This document shows, in pieces, positions 45,823 to 56,148 of a stretch of DNA of 64,000 bases. Source of the DNA: Enterobacter sp. EA-1 (GTDB taxonomy: Bacteria; Pseudomonadota; Gammaproteobacteria; Enterobacterales; Enterobacteriaceae); NCBI GenBank assembly GCA_002886105.1, contig CP025776.1, positions 682,001-746,000 of the forward strand, given 5' to 3'. Both the position numbers and the translations under genes were made by a program. Each line of letters starts with the position of its first letter. Positions within the stretch are counted from its first letter, which is position 1. The notes beneath the pieces are model-generated. The model was not told the origin of the DNA. It did no database searches and worked only from the letters and a program-made list of their open reading frames with translations.

Positions 45823-45854
45823 ATGTATATATATAAACATGTATATACATCTTG
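45823..45854. promoter_or_regulatory. HutC operator-like tandem boxes between hutC and hutF
   Basis: ATGTATATATATAAACATG and GTATATACATCTTG form two near-repeats of the TGTATATACA core in the 106-bp gap between the divergent hutC and hutF. They are the strongest matches in the locus. Confidence 0.7.
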
Positions 45855-45878
45855 TGAATGTCTGCGCGGAGAGGGGAT

Positions 45879-47245
45879 ATGGCGGTCTATTTCGCGGCAA
45901 AAGCACTGTTGCCGCAAGGTTGGGCAAATAATGTCAGGATCACGGTTTCCAGCACAGGGCATGATCGGCGCGCTGGAAAGCGACAGTCAGCCGGGTGATG
46001 ACGACATCCGGCTGGAGGGTTTCGGTGCCGGGAATGCCGAATCTGCATTCGCACGCCTTTCAGCGCGCAATGGCGGGGCTGACCGAAGTGGTGGGCGATC
46101 CGGCAGACAGCTTCTGGACATGGCGGGATTTGATGTACCGTCTGGTGGATAAAATCAGCCCGGAACAACTGGAAGTGATTGCCAGCTATCTGTACATCGA
46201 AATGCTGAAAGCCGGTTATACCTCGGTGGCGGAGTTTCACTATTTACACCACGATCGCGGCGGCAAACCTTACGCGCAACGCGCAGAACTGGCGCTGCGT
46301 ATTTCACAGGCGGCTAAAACCGCAGGCATCGGGTTAACGCTACTGCCGGTGCTCTACAGCTATTCCGGCTTTGGTGGGCAGGCGGCTTCCGCCGGGCAGC
46401 GCCGTTTTCTTCATGACACCGAAAGCTATCTGGCGCTGCATGAAACGCTCACCGCGCAGCTTGCCAGCGAACCGATGCAGCGTACCGGGTTGTGCTTCCA
46501 TTCACTGCGGGCGGTGACGCCCGGAACAGATGCAGACGGTGCTCGACGCCAGTCCGCAAAAACAGCCGGTGCATATTCACGTCGCTGAACAGCAAAAGAG
46601 GTGGATGACTGCGTCGCACCGGTCCGGCTTGCGCCCGGTGGAGTGGCTGTACCGCCATCAACCGGTGGATGAACGCTGGTGCCTGATCCATGCGACGCAC
46701 GTGACGCCGGAAGAGACGCGCATGATGGCTGCGTCCGGTGCGGTAGCGGGCCTGTGTCTGACCACAGAGGCTAATCTTGGCGACGGTATTTTCCCCGGCG
46801 CGGATTACCTACCCGGCGCGGTGCACCGGGGGATTGGCTCCGACAGCCATATTAGCGTCAGCGTCACGGAAGATTTGCGCTGGTTTGAGTACGGGCAACG
46901 CCTGAATCAGCGGCGGCGCAATCTTCTGCATCTGCCCGACGAACCCTATATCGGTAATGTGCTGTATCAGGGGCGTTGCAGGGCGGTCGCAGAGCGTTGG
47001 GTCAGCCAATCGGCCAACTGGCGACAGGCGAGCGTGCAGATATGCTGCTGCTGGATAGCCGCGATCCTTTCCCCGGCCACTGCCGGCGATCGCGAACGGC
47101 TGAACCGCTGGATTTTTGCCTGTGCAGCCAACCCGATAAAAGGGTCATGACGGGAGGGCGCTGGGTGATTGAAGAGGGGCGGCATGTGCATGAAGCACGT
47201 ATTACTTCTGCCTTTATCCGAGTCATGCAGCAACTGGTGGCGTAA
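45879..47245 (+). CDS. hutF: Formimidoylglutamate deiminase HutF
   Basis: HutF converts formimino-glutamate to formylglutamate and ammonia, feeding HutG. Amidohydrolase motifs: MPNLHSHAFQRAMAGLTE, HIHVAEQQK, WCLIHATHVTPEETRMM and GIGSDSHISVS (metal Asp). The N-terminus MAVYFAAKALLPQGWANNVR is clear; about 454 residues. Breaks are at about 45955, 46020, 46520, 46600, 46810 and 46970. It is divergent from hutC, downstream of strong HutC-like boxes. Confidence 0.94.
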
Positions 47246-47249
47246 TACA

Positions 47250-47270
47250 GGGATGCCCGGGCGGCATCCC
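47250..47270. terminator. Hairpin between hutF and the esterase gene
   Basis: GGGATGCC / GGCATCCC forms a strong stem, but no clear T tract follows. Possibly a terminator for the convergent pair. Confidence 0.45.
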
Positions 47271-47291
47271 GTCACGCGTTAATCTACGCGG

Positions 47292-47890
47292 TTAAGCAGG
47301 GGGTTGCAGGAAACTGGCGGCTTTCATTGCGCCATTGGCGGTGAGGGTATGCGGCACGCCGGGTTCAAAATAGGTATCGACATCGATACCCGCTTCCCCA
47401 AGCTCTGCAGCGGCGCGCTCACTCTCTTTCCAGTTGATCACCGGATCGCTCATCCCGTGCACCAACAGTACTGGGGTGTTGCTTGCTGGCTGCCACGGCC
47501 GGGCGGAGGCGAGACGACCGGAAAAGGCGACCACCGCCGCCAGCGGCCACTGGCCATTAACCAGCGCGTCCAGCGACATAATGGCTCCCTGAGAGAAACC
47601 CGCCAGCACCAGTTTGTCTCTGCCCCGGCTGCATCATGCTTTTCGAGTAACCCATTGAGGGTGGCATTGAATGCCGCGCGCGCATCAGCAATACGCCCTG
47701 CGCGCGTCTCTTCGGTGATGCCGTTAACGCTAAACCACTGGAAACCCGGCCCCATATCAAAGCGCGACGGCCCGTCCGGCGAAGCCACCAGCACATCGCC
47801 CAGCGTCTGCGACCAGTATTTCCCCCGAGGGCCGCGTAAGTCGTCGCCGCTGCTGCCGACGCCGTGTAACAGCACAATCAATTTTTTCAT
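47292..47890 (-). CDS. Alpha/beta hydrolase, phospholipase/carboxylesterase family
   Basis: A COG0400-type esterase of about 200 residues. The start MKKLIVLLHGVGSSGDDL, nucleophile elbow AGFSQGAIMSLDAL (Ser in GFSQG), Asp in HGMSDPVINW and His in GVPHTLTANG make a complete triad. One break near 47620 (CCTGG-like context) splits it. The ATG overlaps the preceding hydroquinone reductase stop (TAATG), so the two are coupled. A natural substrate is not evident; detoxified thioesters or quinone conjugates are guesses. Confidence 0.9.
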
Positions 47891-48855
47891 TATCGCTTCC
47901 TGTCAGGAGCCCATAAGCGCTCAAATCCGGCCCCTGTGGGACGATGCCGTTAGGGTTGAGGGCTTTGATGGAGTAGTAGCCATGCTTAATGTGATCGATA
48001 TTCACCGTCTCGCGAATGCCGGGTAGGCCAGCATCTGGCGCAGATAACGGTCCAGATGGGTATATTCCGCGAGCTTACGCAGGTTGCATTTAAACAGCCC
48101 GTGATAGGCGGCATCAAAGCGCACCAGCGTCACAAACAGACGGATATCGGCTTCCGTTAGCTGCTCGCCGCAAAGAAACGGGCGCTGCGCAAGGTGGCTT
48201 TCCAGTTTATCCAGTTGCCTGAAGACATCGCTGACCGCTTCTTCATAACTGACCTGCGTGGTGGCAAAACCGGCGCGATAAACCCCATTGTTGAGATTCG
48301 GGTAGATCTCTGCGTTCAGGCGGTCGATCTCATCGCGCAGAGGCAACGGATAGAGATCAAGCGTCTGGTTTGCCAGCTCGCCAAAGCCGTTGTTAAACAT
48401 GCGCACAATATCGGCCGACTCGTTATTTACAATGGTGTGGGTTTTCTTGTCCCACAGCACCGGCACCGTTGCGCGCCCGGTAAATCTGGCGTCGGCGCGG
48501 GTGTAAAGCTGATGCAGCCACTCCGCCTGATTGAGCGTATCGCGATCAGCGCCGGGGTAATCACCGAAATGCCAGCCTTCGTCCAGCAGCCGGGTTCGAC
48601 CACGGACACGCTGACGACCGCTTCCAGCCCTTTCAGTTTGCGGGCAATCAGCGTACGGGACGCCCACGGGCAGATCAGCGCCACATACAGGTGATAGCGG
48701 TCCGGTTCGGCCTGAAAACCGTTGCCGGTGACGCCAGCCGACCCGTCCGGCGTGACCCAGTGGCGAAAGCTGGAGGTCTGGCGCACAAAGCCGCCTTTCT
48801 CGTCGGTGGCTTGTACAGGGTGCCAGTCCGCCGTCCATTTACCCTCAATCAGCAT
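47890..48855 (-). CDS. yqjG: Glutathionyl-hydroquinone reductase (YqjG/EcfG-type, Xi-class GST)
   Basis: The enzyme reduces glutathionyl-hydroquinones. The active-site CPWA appears in ALICPWASRTLIARKLKGL. Other segments are PDRYHLYVALICPWA, ATVPVLWDKKTHTIVNNES, NNGVYRAGFATTQ and CGEQLTEADIRLFVTLVRFD, with Tyr-rich HGYYSIKALNPNGIVPQGP. About 320 residues. Breaks: 48595, 48540, 48018 and 47932 (GCCAGGA read as GCCGGA). The last is needed to reach the natural end FERLWAPDRKR. It heads a unit with the esterase; a DoxX gene lies upstream on the same strand. Confidence 0.93.
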
Positions 48856-48865
48856 ATAACCTCCG

Positions 48866-49272
48866 TTAGCTCTGTCGCGTGGTGGGCTTCAGCGCGAATT
48901 TACCGTCGCCGGTTAATGCCAGCACCAGCAGACCCACGATCCAGAATGCCGGGAATTCCCAGCCACCGTTCGGGTTCGTGAAGAAGAAGCCCGCCGGACC
49001 GTGTACGGTAAAGATAGCGCCAAGCAGGATAGGGATCAGCACGATTGCCACAATGCGGGTGTAGACACCGAGGATCAGGGCAATCGCGCCCAGCAGTTCA
49101 ACGGTCATCGTGACGTAGGCCAGCCAGCCGGGCAGACCCAGAGACGCAAAGAATTTTGCCGTGCCCGCCGGGGTAAACGCGAAAACTTCAGGCTGAAATG
49201 CGCCAGAAACAGAATACCCAGCGCCGGGCGCATCAGCAGAGCAGCATAAGGGGTTGTGCGTTGATCGAACAT
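48866..49272 (-). CDS. DoxX family membrane protein (YqjF-like)
   Basis: About 135 residues with four membrane helices. The start MFDQRTTPYAALLMRPALG, the middle MTVELLGAIALILGVYTRIVAIVL and GPAGFFFTNPNGGWEFPAFW, and the end TGDGKFALKPTTRQS are typical of DoxX/YqjF proteins. A break near 49190 splits the first helix (expected LAHAGLKFFVF). YqjF and YqjG genes are adjacent in E. coli too, which supports a shared role in redox or quinone stress. Confidence 0.9.
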
Positions 49273-49375
49273 GGTGGTCTTCCTCTCAGGTCAGTTGATG
49301 AGGGGAGTGTACAGTCTTTCCATATCGATGATTATCCGCTCATAACAGGCATGTTTATTTCCAATATGGAAATTA

Positions 49376-50275
49376 TCACCACCCCTGTTCCCATGCGGGC
49401 TGCGGCGAGAAGGACTCCACCAGAAAGTCGATCAGCACGCGGGACTTCTGCGCCGTAGCGGGCCGGAGGGTAAACAGCGAACAGCGCCAGCGGCGGTGCT
49501 TCATAGGCGCTCAGCAGCGGTTTTACGCGCTGCGCTTTCAGCGCTTTCCCGGCCACAAAAAACCGGTATTCGCGCAATACCCAGCCCGGCACAGGCTGCT
49601 TCCAAGACAGACTTCGGCATTGGAGAACTTCATGCGCCCGCACGGCTGGGCGTGTAGCTGCTGCTGGGCGTCAATAAACGGCCAGTGCCGTGGATCGCGA
49701 AAGTTGGTATCGACAATCAGGCTGTGCTGGTCGAGTTGCTGCCAGTGCGACGGTTCGCCGTGGCGGGCCGTAGTCCGGCGATGCCACCACCACGTTGCGT
49801 ATTGCACACAAACGGCGTGCGGCTGCTGTCCGTCAGGCTGCCGATGCGTAATGCCAGATCAAAGCCTTCATCCACCACGCTGACCAGCCGATCGGCAAAG
49901 CTGACATCCAGCTCAATATCCGGATAACGACGGGCGAACGCCACCAGATGCGGCGTCAGTTGCGACGTGCCAAAGGTGACGGGCGCAGAGATACGCAGCA
50001 GGCCGGAAGGGGCATTCGCAATGTTGCGTACCGAATCATTGAGCGCGTCGTAATCGGTCAGTAACTGGCGAATGCGCTCGTATTAGGCCTGTCCCACCTC
50101 GGTGGGGGTAGCGAGCGGGTGCTGCGGCGCAGCAGGTTAACGCCCAGTTCGTGCTCCGGGCGGAGATCAGCTTAGAAGCCTGACCGTGACTGGTGCCGCA
50201 GCGTTGTGCCGCGCCGGTAAAGCTGCCGGTTTCCATTACCGCCACAAACATGCGATCGCAATCCAGCCGTTCCAT
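49376..50275 (-). CDS. LysR family transcriptional regulator
   Basis: The N-terminal winged helix starts MERLDCDRMFVAVMETGSFT and AAQRCGTSHGQASKLISA. The substrate domain follows (SGLLRISAPVTFG, FARRYPDIELDVSFADR, VDEGFDLALRIG), with the end VLIDFLVESFSPQPAWEQGW in the corrected frame. About 300 residues. Breaks occur at about 50150, 50100, 49980, 49780, 49600 and 49440. It is immediately upstream of the doxX-yqjG-esterase genes on the same strand and is the likely local regulator. Confidence 0.9.
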
Positions 50276-50336
50276 ATGCTTTTCCGGTGAAGTTATCAGA
50301 GCATCACCATAGCAAAACCGCGCCCGAGGGCAACAG

Positions 50337-51191
50337 TCAGCGCGGTGGCGTCGGGTGATTTTTACGGTACATAGTTTCGCCGATGCCTTTCTTAAACGCG
50401 CTGATAAAGTAGGTCACATCGGAAAAGCCGACGTCATCGGCAATCTCGCTGATGCTGCGCGCGCTGTGCAGCAGGTAATCACAGGCTTTTCGCAGGCGGA
50501 TGGTGTTCAGGTATTGATGAATATGTTCCCCGGTTTCGAAATGAAAACGGCGCGAGACATAGCTGCGGGACTTGCCCAGCTCCTGCGCCAGCCTGTCGAG
50601 ACTGAATTTTTGCCGGTAGTTTTCCTCCAGCCAGAACATCACCGGCGTGGCAATGCCGCTGCGCTCTTCCGGTAACTCTTCGTTGGCTTCCGGCAACATG
50701 CCCAGCAGGTTAAGCAGCAGGCAGGCGACCTGCTCGCCGGTCAGGCTGGCGCAGGCGGCAAGCCCGGCATAACAGCTAAACAGGTGATCGATATGCGGGT
50801 GAATATCGGCAGCGTCCATCACCACCGCTGCGCCGCCGCGCAATGAAAGACGCTGTAACCGGCTGTGGTTGTGCGGGAAATCGCGCAACTGTTTGAGCAC
50901 TGCATGGTGATCGACATGAATGATGGTGCGGCGATAACGATCCTGCGCCTGCTCATCCACCATCACTTTATGAATGGTAAAGGGCGGGAAGAAAAACAGC
51001 CGACCGGGGCGCATGGTGTACTGGCGGTTATCGACAATCACCACGCCAAAACCCTCTTCGACGTACAGCACTTCCAGACACTGATGCCAGTGGTGGTAAC
51101 GCACGGTATTGGCGAAAAGCCGACTGAACGACACGATGGCGTCATTCAGGGTGATCAGCTCAAGGCGCTCTGCCTGCCAGTTGTCGTTCAT
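50337..51191 (-). CDS. AraC family transcriptional regulator of the uronate locus
   Basis: An intact 284-residue protein. The N-terminal cupin domain includes HQCLEVLYVEEGFGVV and PGRLFFFPPFTIHKV (ligand binding). The C-terminal pair of helix-turn-helices covers about residues 185-280 (LDRLAQELGKSRSYVSRRFH, RLRKACDYLLHS, SEIADDVGFSDVTYFISAFK). It is divergent from the DUF2264 gene, so it probably activates that operon in response to a sugar. This is one of the few genes in the window with no frameshift. Confidence 0.95.
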   Translation of the reverse strand: MNDNWQAERLELITLNDAIVSFSRLFANTVRYHHWHQCLEVLYVEEGFGVVIVDNRQYTMRPGRLFFFPPFTIHKVMVDEQAQDRYRRTIIHVDHHAVLKQLRDFPHNHSRLQRLSLRGGAAVVMDAADIHPHIDHLFSCYAGLAACASLTGEQVACLLLNLLGMLPEANEELPEERSGIATPVMFWLEENYRQKFSLDRLAQELGKSRSYVSRRFHFETGEHIHQYLNTIRLRKACDYLLHSARSISEIADDVGFSDVTYFISAFKKGIGETMYRKNHPTPPR

Positions 51192-51354
51192 AGTGCAACT
51201 GTTCTCAATTTTTACCCGGATGAATCTAGTTATAAACCACGGTTTTAAATTTCCTCAATAGCGGTTTCAGGCAAATTACGGCGGTGTGATCAGGCTAACA
51301 TTTCCCCTTCTCGTGGATTCACTATCCTTTAGCCACACCCAAGGAGAGCAACCT

Positions 51355-53217
51355 ATGCAGACGGCGGAAGTGAAAACATCAAATCCATTGTCATCCCGCG
51401 ACGACGTGGTCGCCGCGCTGAACACGATGCTGAGCGCGCTGGATCGCCAGTTTCCGGCGGGCGAATCCCGCTTTTCGCTGGGCGACACCAGCGCCCATTA
51501 CCCTACCGATATTGCAGAGATGGAAGGATTGTCGCGGGCATTATGGGGGCTGTTCCCGTTGATGGCGGGTGGCGATGCCGAACCGTTTAGCCCGAAATAC
51601 CCCGGCGGCAATAAAGCGCGGCACCGATCCACAGAGTGAGGACTACTGGGGGGAAACCGGGCCTTACGATCAGCGACTGGTGGAGATGGCCGCTTATGGC
51701 CTCGGTCTGGCGCTGCTGGGCGACACGCTCACCGCAAGCTTTAGCGAACGCGAAGTGCATAACCTGCATCGCTGGCTTAACCAGATCACCGATGCAGAGA
51801 TGCCCGACAGCAACTGGCATTTCTTCGCCATCATGGTGCAACTGGGCTTTAAACGTGCGGGACTCCCCCTGGGATGCGGCGGCGATTGAACGCCGTTTTG
51901 CGATGATGGACGCTTATTATCTGGGCGATGGCTGGTATTCCGATGGCCCGAGGTCGGCCGAAAGATTACTACATCCCGATGGCGTTCCATTTTTTACGGC
52001 ACCGGTTTACGCCACGCTGAAGGGCGATGACGACCCCGTGCGGGCAGGCATTATCCGCGAACGGGCGCGCCTGTTTGCGCAGGATTTTATCTCGATGTCG
52101 GCCGCGGGAGGCGAGTGCGTCCCTTATGGTCGCAGCCTGACGTACCGTTTTGCGATGGTCGCTTTCTGGAGCGCCGTGGCGTTCTCCGGGCTGGATGTTT
52201 TCCGGCTGGCGTGGTGAAGAGGGTGATATTGCGCCATCTGCGCTGGTGGCAAAAACAGCCGATTTTTGACCGCGACGGCATTCTGACGCTGGGGTTTGCC
52301 TACCCCAATCTGGCGATGTGCGAAGACTACAACTCACCGGGTTCGCCGTACTGGGCGTTAAAAGTCTTTCTTATTCTGGCGCTGCCCGCCGCGCACCCGT
52401 TCTGGCGTGCCGACGAGTTACCGTTGCCGGAGCGGGCCGCGCAGCGAACCTTGCCGCACGCCGGGCAAATCCCCGGTGCACAGTGACCACGCGCGGCATG
52501 TCTGGATGCTCGCGTCCGGGCAGCTTGAGCTGAACAATTACGTCAATACCGAGGCGAAATATACCAAATTTGCCTATTCCAGCCTGTTTGGCTTCACCCA
52601 TTGAACGCGGACGTTATGGCATTAAACACGCCGCCTGTGACTCCATGTTGCTGCTCAGCGACGGCGATAACTATTTCCGTGGCCGCCGGGAATGCGAAGA
52701 GGTGGTGGTCAGCGAACAGGCCATTTTCTCCCGCTGGTCACCGTGGCATGACGTACATATTGCCACCGGCTGATTCCCTATGGTGACTGGCATGTGCGGG
52801 TACACCGTATTGACTCCGCCCGCCATTTGCAGAGCGTGGAGGGCGGTTTCTATGGTGTTGAAAGCCGCGCATCGCGGCGAAGAGGGCGGGAGCCTCGGTG
52901 GTGGCGGAAAATGGCATTAGTGCGATTTTCCCACTGGCCAGCACCGTTATGCGTCAGGCGGACAGTGTGGTCACACCGCCGAACAGCAGCATTATGTTTG
53001 CTCCCTGCGCAGCGATCCCGGTGTTGCAGGGCGATATCCCCCTGTGCCGCCACTGGCTGGCGTGCGCGGTGCAGGCCGCCGCCTCTGAAGGGCATTTAAT
53101 TCCTGCATACCGCAGCTGCAAAGAGAAGAACAGGCTCTGGTTATTCACCGCAGTCGGAAAAGCAAAACACATCATTACCTTTTTAATTCCCGGTTATCAC
53201 CGGATGCCGAACTCTGA
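51355..53217 (+). CDS. DUF2264 domain protein, predicted polysaccharide-acting enzyme
   Basis: The family has an alpha/alpha-toroid N-terminal half and a beta-rich C-terminal half and is usually beside GH88/GH105 hydrolases. Seen here: [107 protein letters not shown] and [18 protein letters not shown]. About 620 residues. Start at 51355 after AAGGAGAG. Breaks occur at about 51600, 51870, 51950, 52210, 52485, 52600, 52770, 52855 and beyond. No catalytic assignment can be made by eye; a lyase or hydrolase acting on uronates is inferred from context. Confidence 0.88.
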
Positions 53218-53244
53218 ACCCTACATGCTTTCGCCGAGGATAGT

Positions 53245-54522
53245 ATGGAAAAGACAGCTATCAACCCAAAAACTGAATATTACAAAATCAGCACATTTAT
53301 TTTTTCTCTATTTCTTTTACCCCGGGTCAGCCAGTATTGGTCTGCTGGCCATCTGGTTAGGACAAAAAGCCAACCTGAGCGGCACGGTCATCGGTACGGT
53401 CTTTGCCGTGAACGGTATTTTTTCCGTGATCCTGGAAACCGATTTACGGCTATATCCTCGATAAAATCGGCATGAGCAAATATCTGCTCTATTTTGTGGT
53501 GCTGATGTCGGCATTAATGGCTCCGTTCTTTATTTATGTTTACCAGCCGTTATTAATGTCGAATACGTTGCTGGGAATTATTGTCGGGGGCAATCTATTT
53601 AAGTTTTGCCCGGTATGCGGGAGTAGCCGCCTGCGAGTCTTATACCGATCGCTACAGCCGTTTAAACGGTATGGAATTTGGTCAGATTCGCATGTGGGGG
53701 TCGCTTGGCTGGGCGGTGGCATCCTCGTTTTCCGGCCTGCTGTTTAACCTCTCGCCCGCCTATAACTTTATGATGGGCCTGGTCGCTTCGCTGATTATGC
53801 TGGCGGTGTTGTTAAGCCTGAAAGTGAATGTCCACTCCACCCATGCCGATGAGGTACTGACCAAAGAGAAGATCGTCCCGGCGGATGTCTATGCGCTGCT
53901 GCGTAACCGCAAATTCTGGGCATTCTGCCTGTATGTAGCCGGTGTGGCATGGATGATGTTTATCGCCGAACAGCAGTTCTCCCGCTATTTTGTGACCTTC
54001 TTTGATGATGTCCATCAGGGCAACGCCGTCTTTGGTTATCTGGGGTACGGTGCAGTCCGGCATGGAGTTCGTAATGTATATGGTGATCCCGCTGTTTGTG
54101 AATTTTATTGGCGCTAAGCGTGGGTTGCTGATTGTCGGCATGGTGGTGGGTGCGCGGTTGATCTACTTCCGGGCTGTGTGAATCGCATCTGCTGATTTCG
54201 GTATTAAAACCGCTGTACGGCCTCGGAAATCTGCCTGCTGCTGGTGTCGGTATTTAAATATATCGCTGAGCATTTTGATAAACGCGTGAATGCGACCATG
54301 TATTTACTTGGTTATCAGGCCATGCTGTATGTCGGTAACGTGGTGGTTTCCTCGCCCGCCGGGATTTTGTATGACCGCATCGGTTTTGAAAATACCTACA
54401 TCATTATGGGCGGGATTGCATTGCTGTTTACACTTGTCTCGCTGTTTACGTTATCCGCTTGCCAGAGCAAATGGCGGCAGAGCGGTTCGCTGGATATTGC
54501 CCGCAATAATATGACGCGTTAA
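53245..54522 (+). CDS. MFS oligosaccharide:H+ symporter (LacY-like family)
   Basis: A 12-TM transporter of about 425 residues. Typical elements: SASIGLLAIWLGQKANLSGT, VFAVNGIFSVILE (like LacY), GMEFGQIRMWGSLGWAVASS, SLIMLAVLLSLKVNV and ERNVTG-type ITS ends ACQSKWRQSG. It starts 28 bp after the DUF2264 stop. Breaks at about 53320, 53445, 53595, 54045, 54170 and 54225. It likely imports the oligosaccharide acted on by the DUF2264 and GH88 proteins. Confidence 0.92.
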
Positions 54523-54562
54523 TGGCTGCGCTAATTATCTGTAAAAAAGAAGGAACCGAAAT

Positions 54563-55758
54563 ATGTTAAGTAAAATCGTTGAGGAAACGTTACGCGATTA
54601 TCCGGGGCGCGCTACGATTGATGCGCAGACATTTAAAGATGAACTGGAGACCGCGCGGGCGCATACCCTTGAACTGATTCGCCGTCATTTAACGGAATTC
54701 GGAGATAAGTTCCCCGCCGAAACCTGCGTGCAGGGATATTATCCGTTAACCGATAATATCGAGTGGACCACCAGTTTCTGGACCGGGCAATTATGGCTGG
54801 CGTGGGAGATGAGCGGTGAGGAACCCTTTCGTGCGCTGGCGGAGCGGCATGTGCGCTCTTTCGGCGTGCGCATCGCCGGGCGTCATGATACTAACACTCA
54901 CGATTTGGGCTTTTTTATACACGCTCTCCTGCGTGGCGGGCTGGCGGTTGACCGGCAACCGGGACGCGCGGGGTTTTGCATTGCTGGCGGCGGAAGCACT
55001 GTTGGAACGCTTCCACCAAAAGGCGCAGATCATCCGGTGTGCGTGGGGCGATCTCGCGGATCCGGAGCAGGCCGGTCGCATGATCATCGACTGTAACATG
55101 AACCTGCCGCTGCTCTATTGGGCGACGGAGCAAACCGGGGATCGGCGTTTTGCCGACGCGGCTGTGGCCCACGCAGCAGGCGGCGAAATACCTGATCCGC
55201 GAAGATGCATCTACCTTCCATACTTACTATATGGACGTGAAAACCGGTGCACCGCGCTACGGTAATACGCAGCAAGGCTATGCGGATGACTCATGCTGGT
55301 CGCGCGGCCGGCGTGGGGGATCTACGGTTTTCTGCTAAGTTTCATTTATACCGGCGACCGCGAGATGGTGGCGCTGTCGAAACGTCTGGCTAACTATTTC
55401 CTCAACCGCTTACCGGACGATGCGGTCTGCCATTGGGATTTGGCACTGGTCGGCACCGACGCGCAGCGGGACTCCTCGTCGGCCGCGATTGCCGTGTGCG
55501 GTTTGCTGGAGCTGATTAAGCACCTGCCAGTGACCGATCCGGATCGCGCGCGTTATCAGCAGTGGGCCATGCAGATCATGTCATCGTTAGGCAAACACTA
55601 CCCCGGCGGGAAAAAACGAGGCCACTACCGGGCTGCTCAAGCATTCGGTTTACCATCTGGCGAGCAATAAAGGGGTGGATGAGTGCTGTAGCTGGGGGGA
55701 TTATTTCTATGTGGAGGCGCTGGCGCGGTTTTCGCAAAGCTGGAAACTGTACTGGTAG
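54563..55758 (+). CDS. GH88/GH105 family unsaturated uronyl hydrolase
   Basis: These enzymes remove delta-4,5-unsaturated uronic acids from oligosaccharides made by polysaccharide lyases, by hydrating the double bond. Seen: YYPLTDNIEWTTSFWTGQLW, a catalytic Asp in NTHDLGF, IIDCNMNLPLLYWATEQTGD (second Asp), TFHTYYMDVKTGAPRYGNTQ, QGYADDSCWSRG, SSAAIAVCGLLEL and DECCSWGDYFYVEALARF. About 395 residues. Breaks at about 54915, 55038, 55165, 55310 and 55608. It lacks a signal peptide, so it acts in the cytoplasm after import. It is last in the operon. Confidence 0.93.
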
Positions 55759-55765
55759 GTAACAC

Positions 55766-55794
55766 TTCCCTCTCCCGGCAGGGAGAGGGGAAGA
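55766..55794. repeat. Intergenic palindrome (CCCTCTCCC type)
   Basis: CTTCCCTCTCCC GGCA GGGAGAGGGGAAG is a near-perfect hairpin of a kind scattered between enterobacterial genes. Here it separates the GH88 gene from ygiN and marks the right border of the inserted region. It may also act as a transcript end. Confidence 0.7.
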
Positions 55795-55800
55795 CAACAC

Positions 55801-56114
55801 TCAGAGACCCGCTTCCAGAATACGGATATGGGTTTCCAGCACATCGCCTTTTACTGCTTCGCTCCACGCTTTCATATGCGGCGTTTGCAGATGGGCTTCA
55901 AGGTGCGCCACGCTTTTCCATACTTCCACCATCATGATGGAGTCCGGTGCGGTGGTTTGAAAGCTCACGTTCGCGGCGTGATCCACCAGCGGCGCATAGC
56001 CATGACATCCTTCTTCCTGCAATACAACCGGCACTATCTTCGCGAACTGATCGAGCACCGCCCGGCGATGATGTTGCCTGGACGGGTACGGATTTCTGCA
56101 ATTACTGTCAACAT
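55801..56114 (-). CDS. ygiN: Putative quinol monooxygenase YgiN
   Basis: A small ABM-fold protein of about 104 residues: MLTVIAEIRTRPG, then FAKIVPVVLQEEGCHGYAPL, TAPDSIMMVEVWKSVAHLEA and HLQTPHMKAWSEAV. E. coli YgiN oxidises menadiol to menadione and works with MdaB in a quinone cycle. One indel near 56070 (expected RPGQHHR.AVLDQF) breaks it. It is downstream of mdaB on the same strand, 35 bp away, as in E. coli. Confidence 0.95.
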
Positions 56115-56148
56115 GATTAACCTACTCCCTATAAGTCCAGCTTCACAG

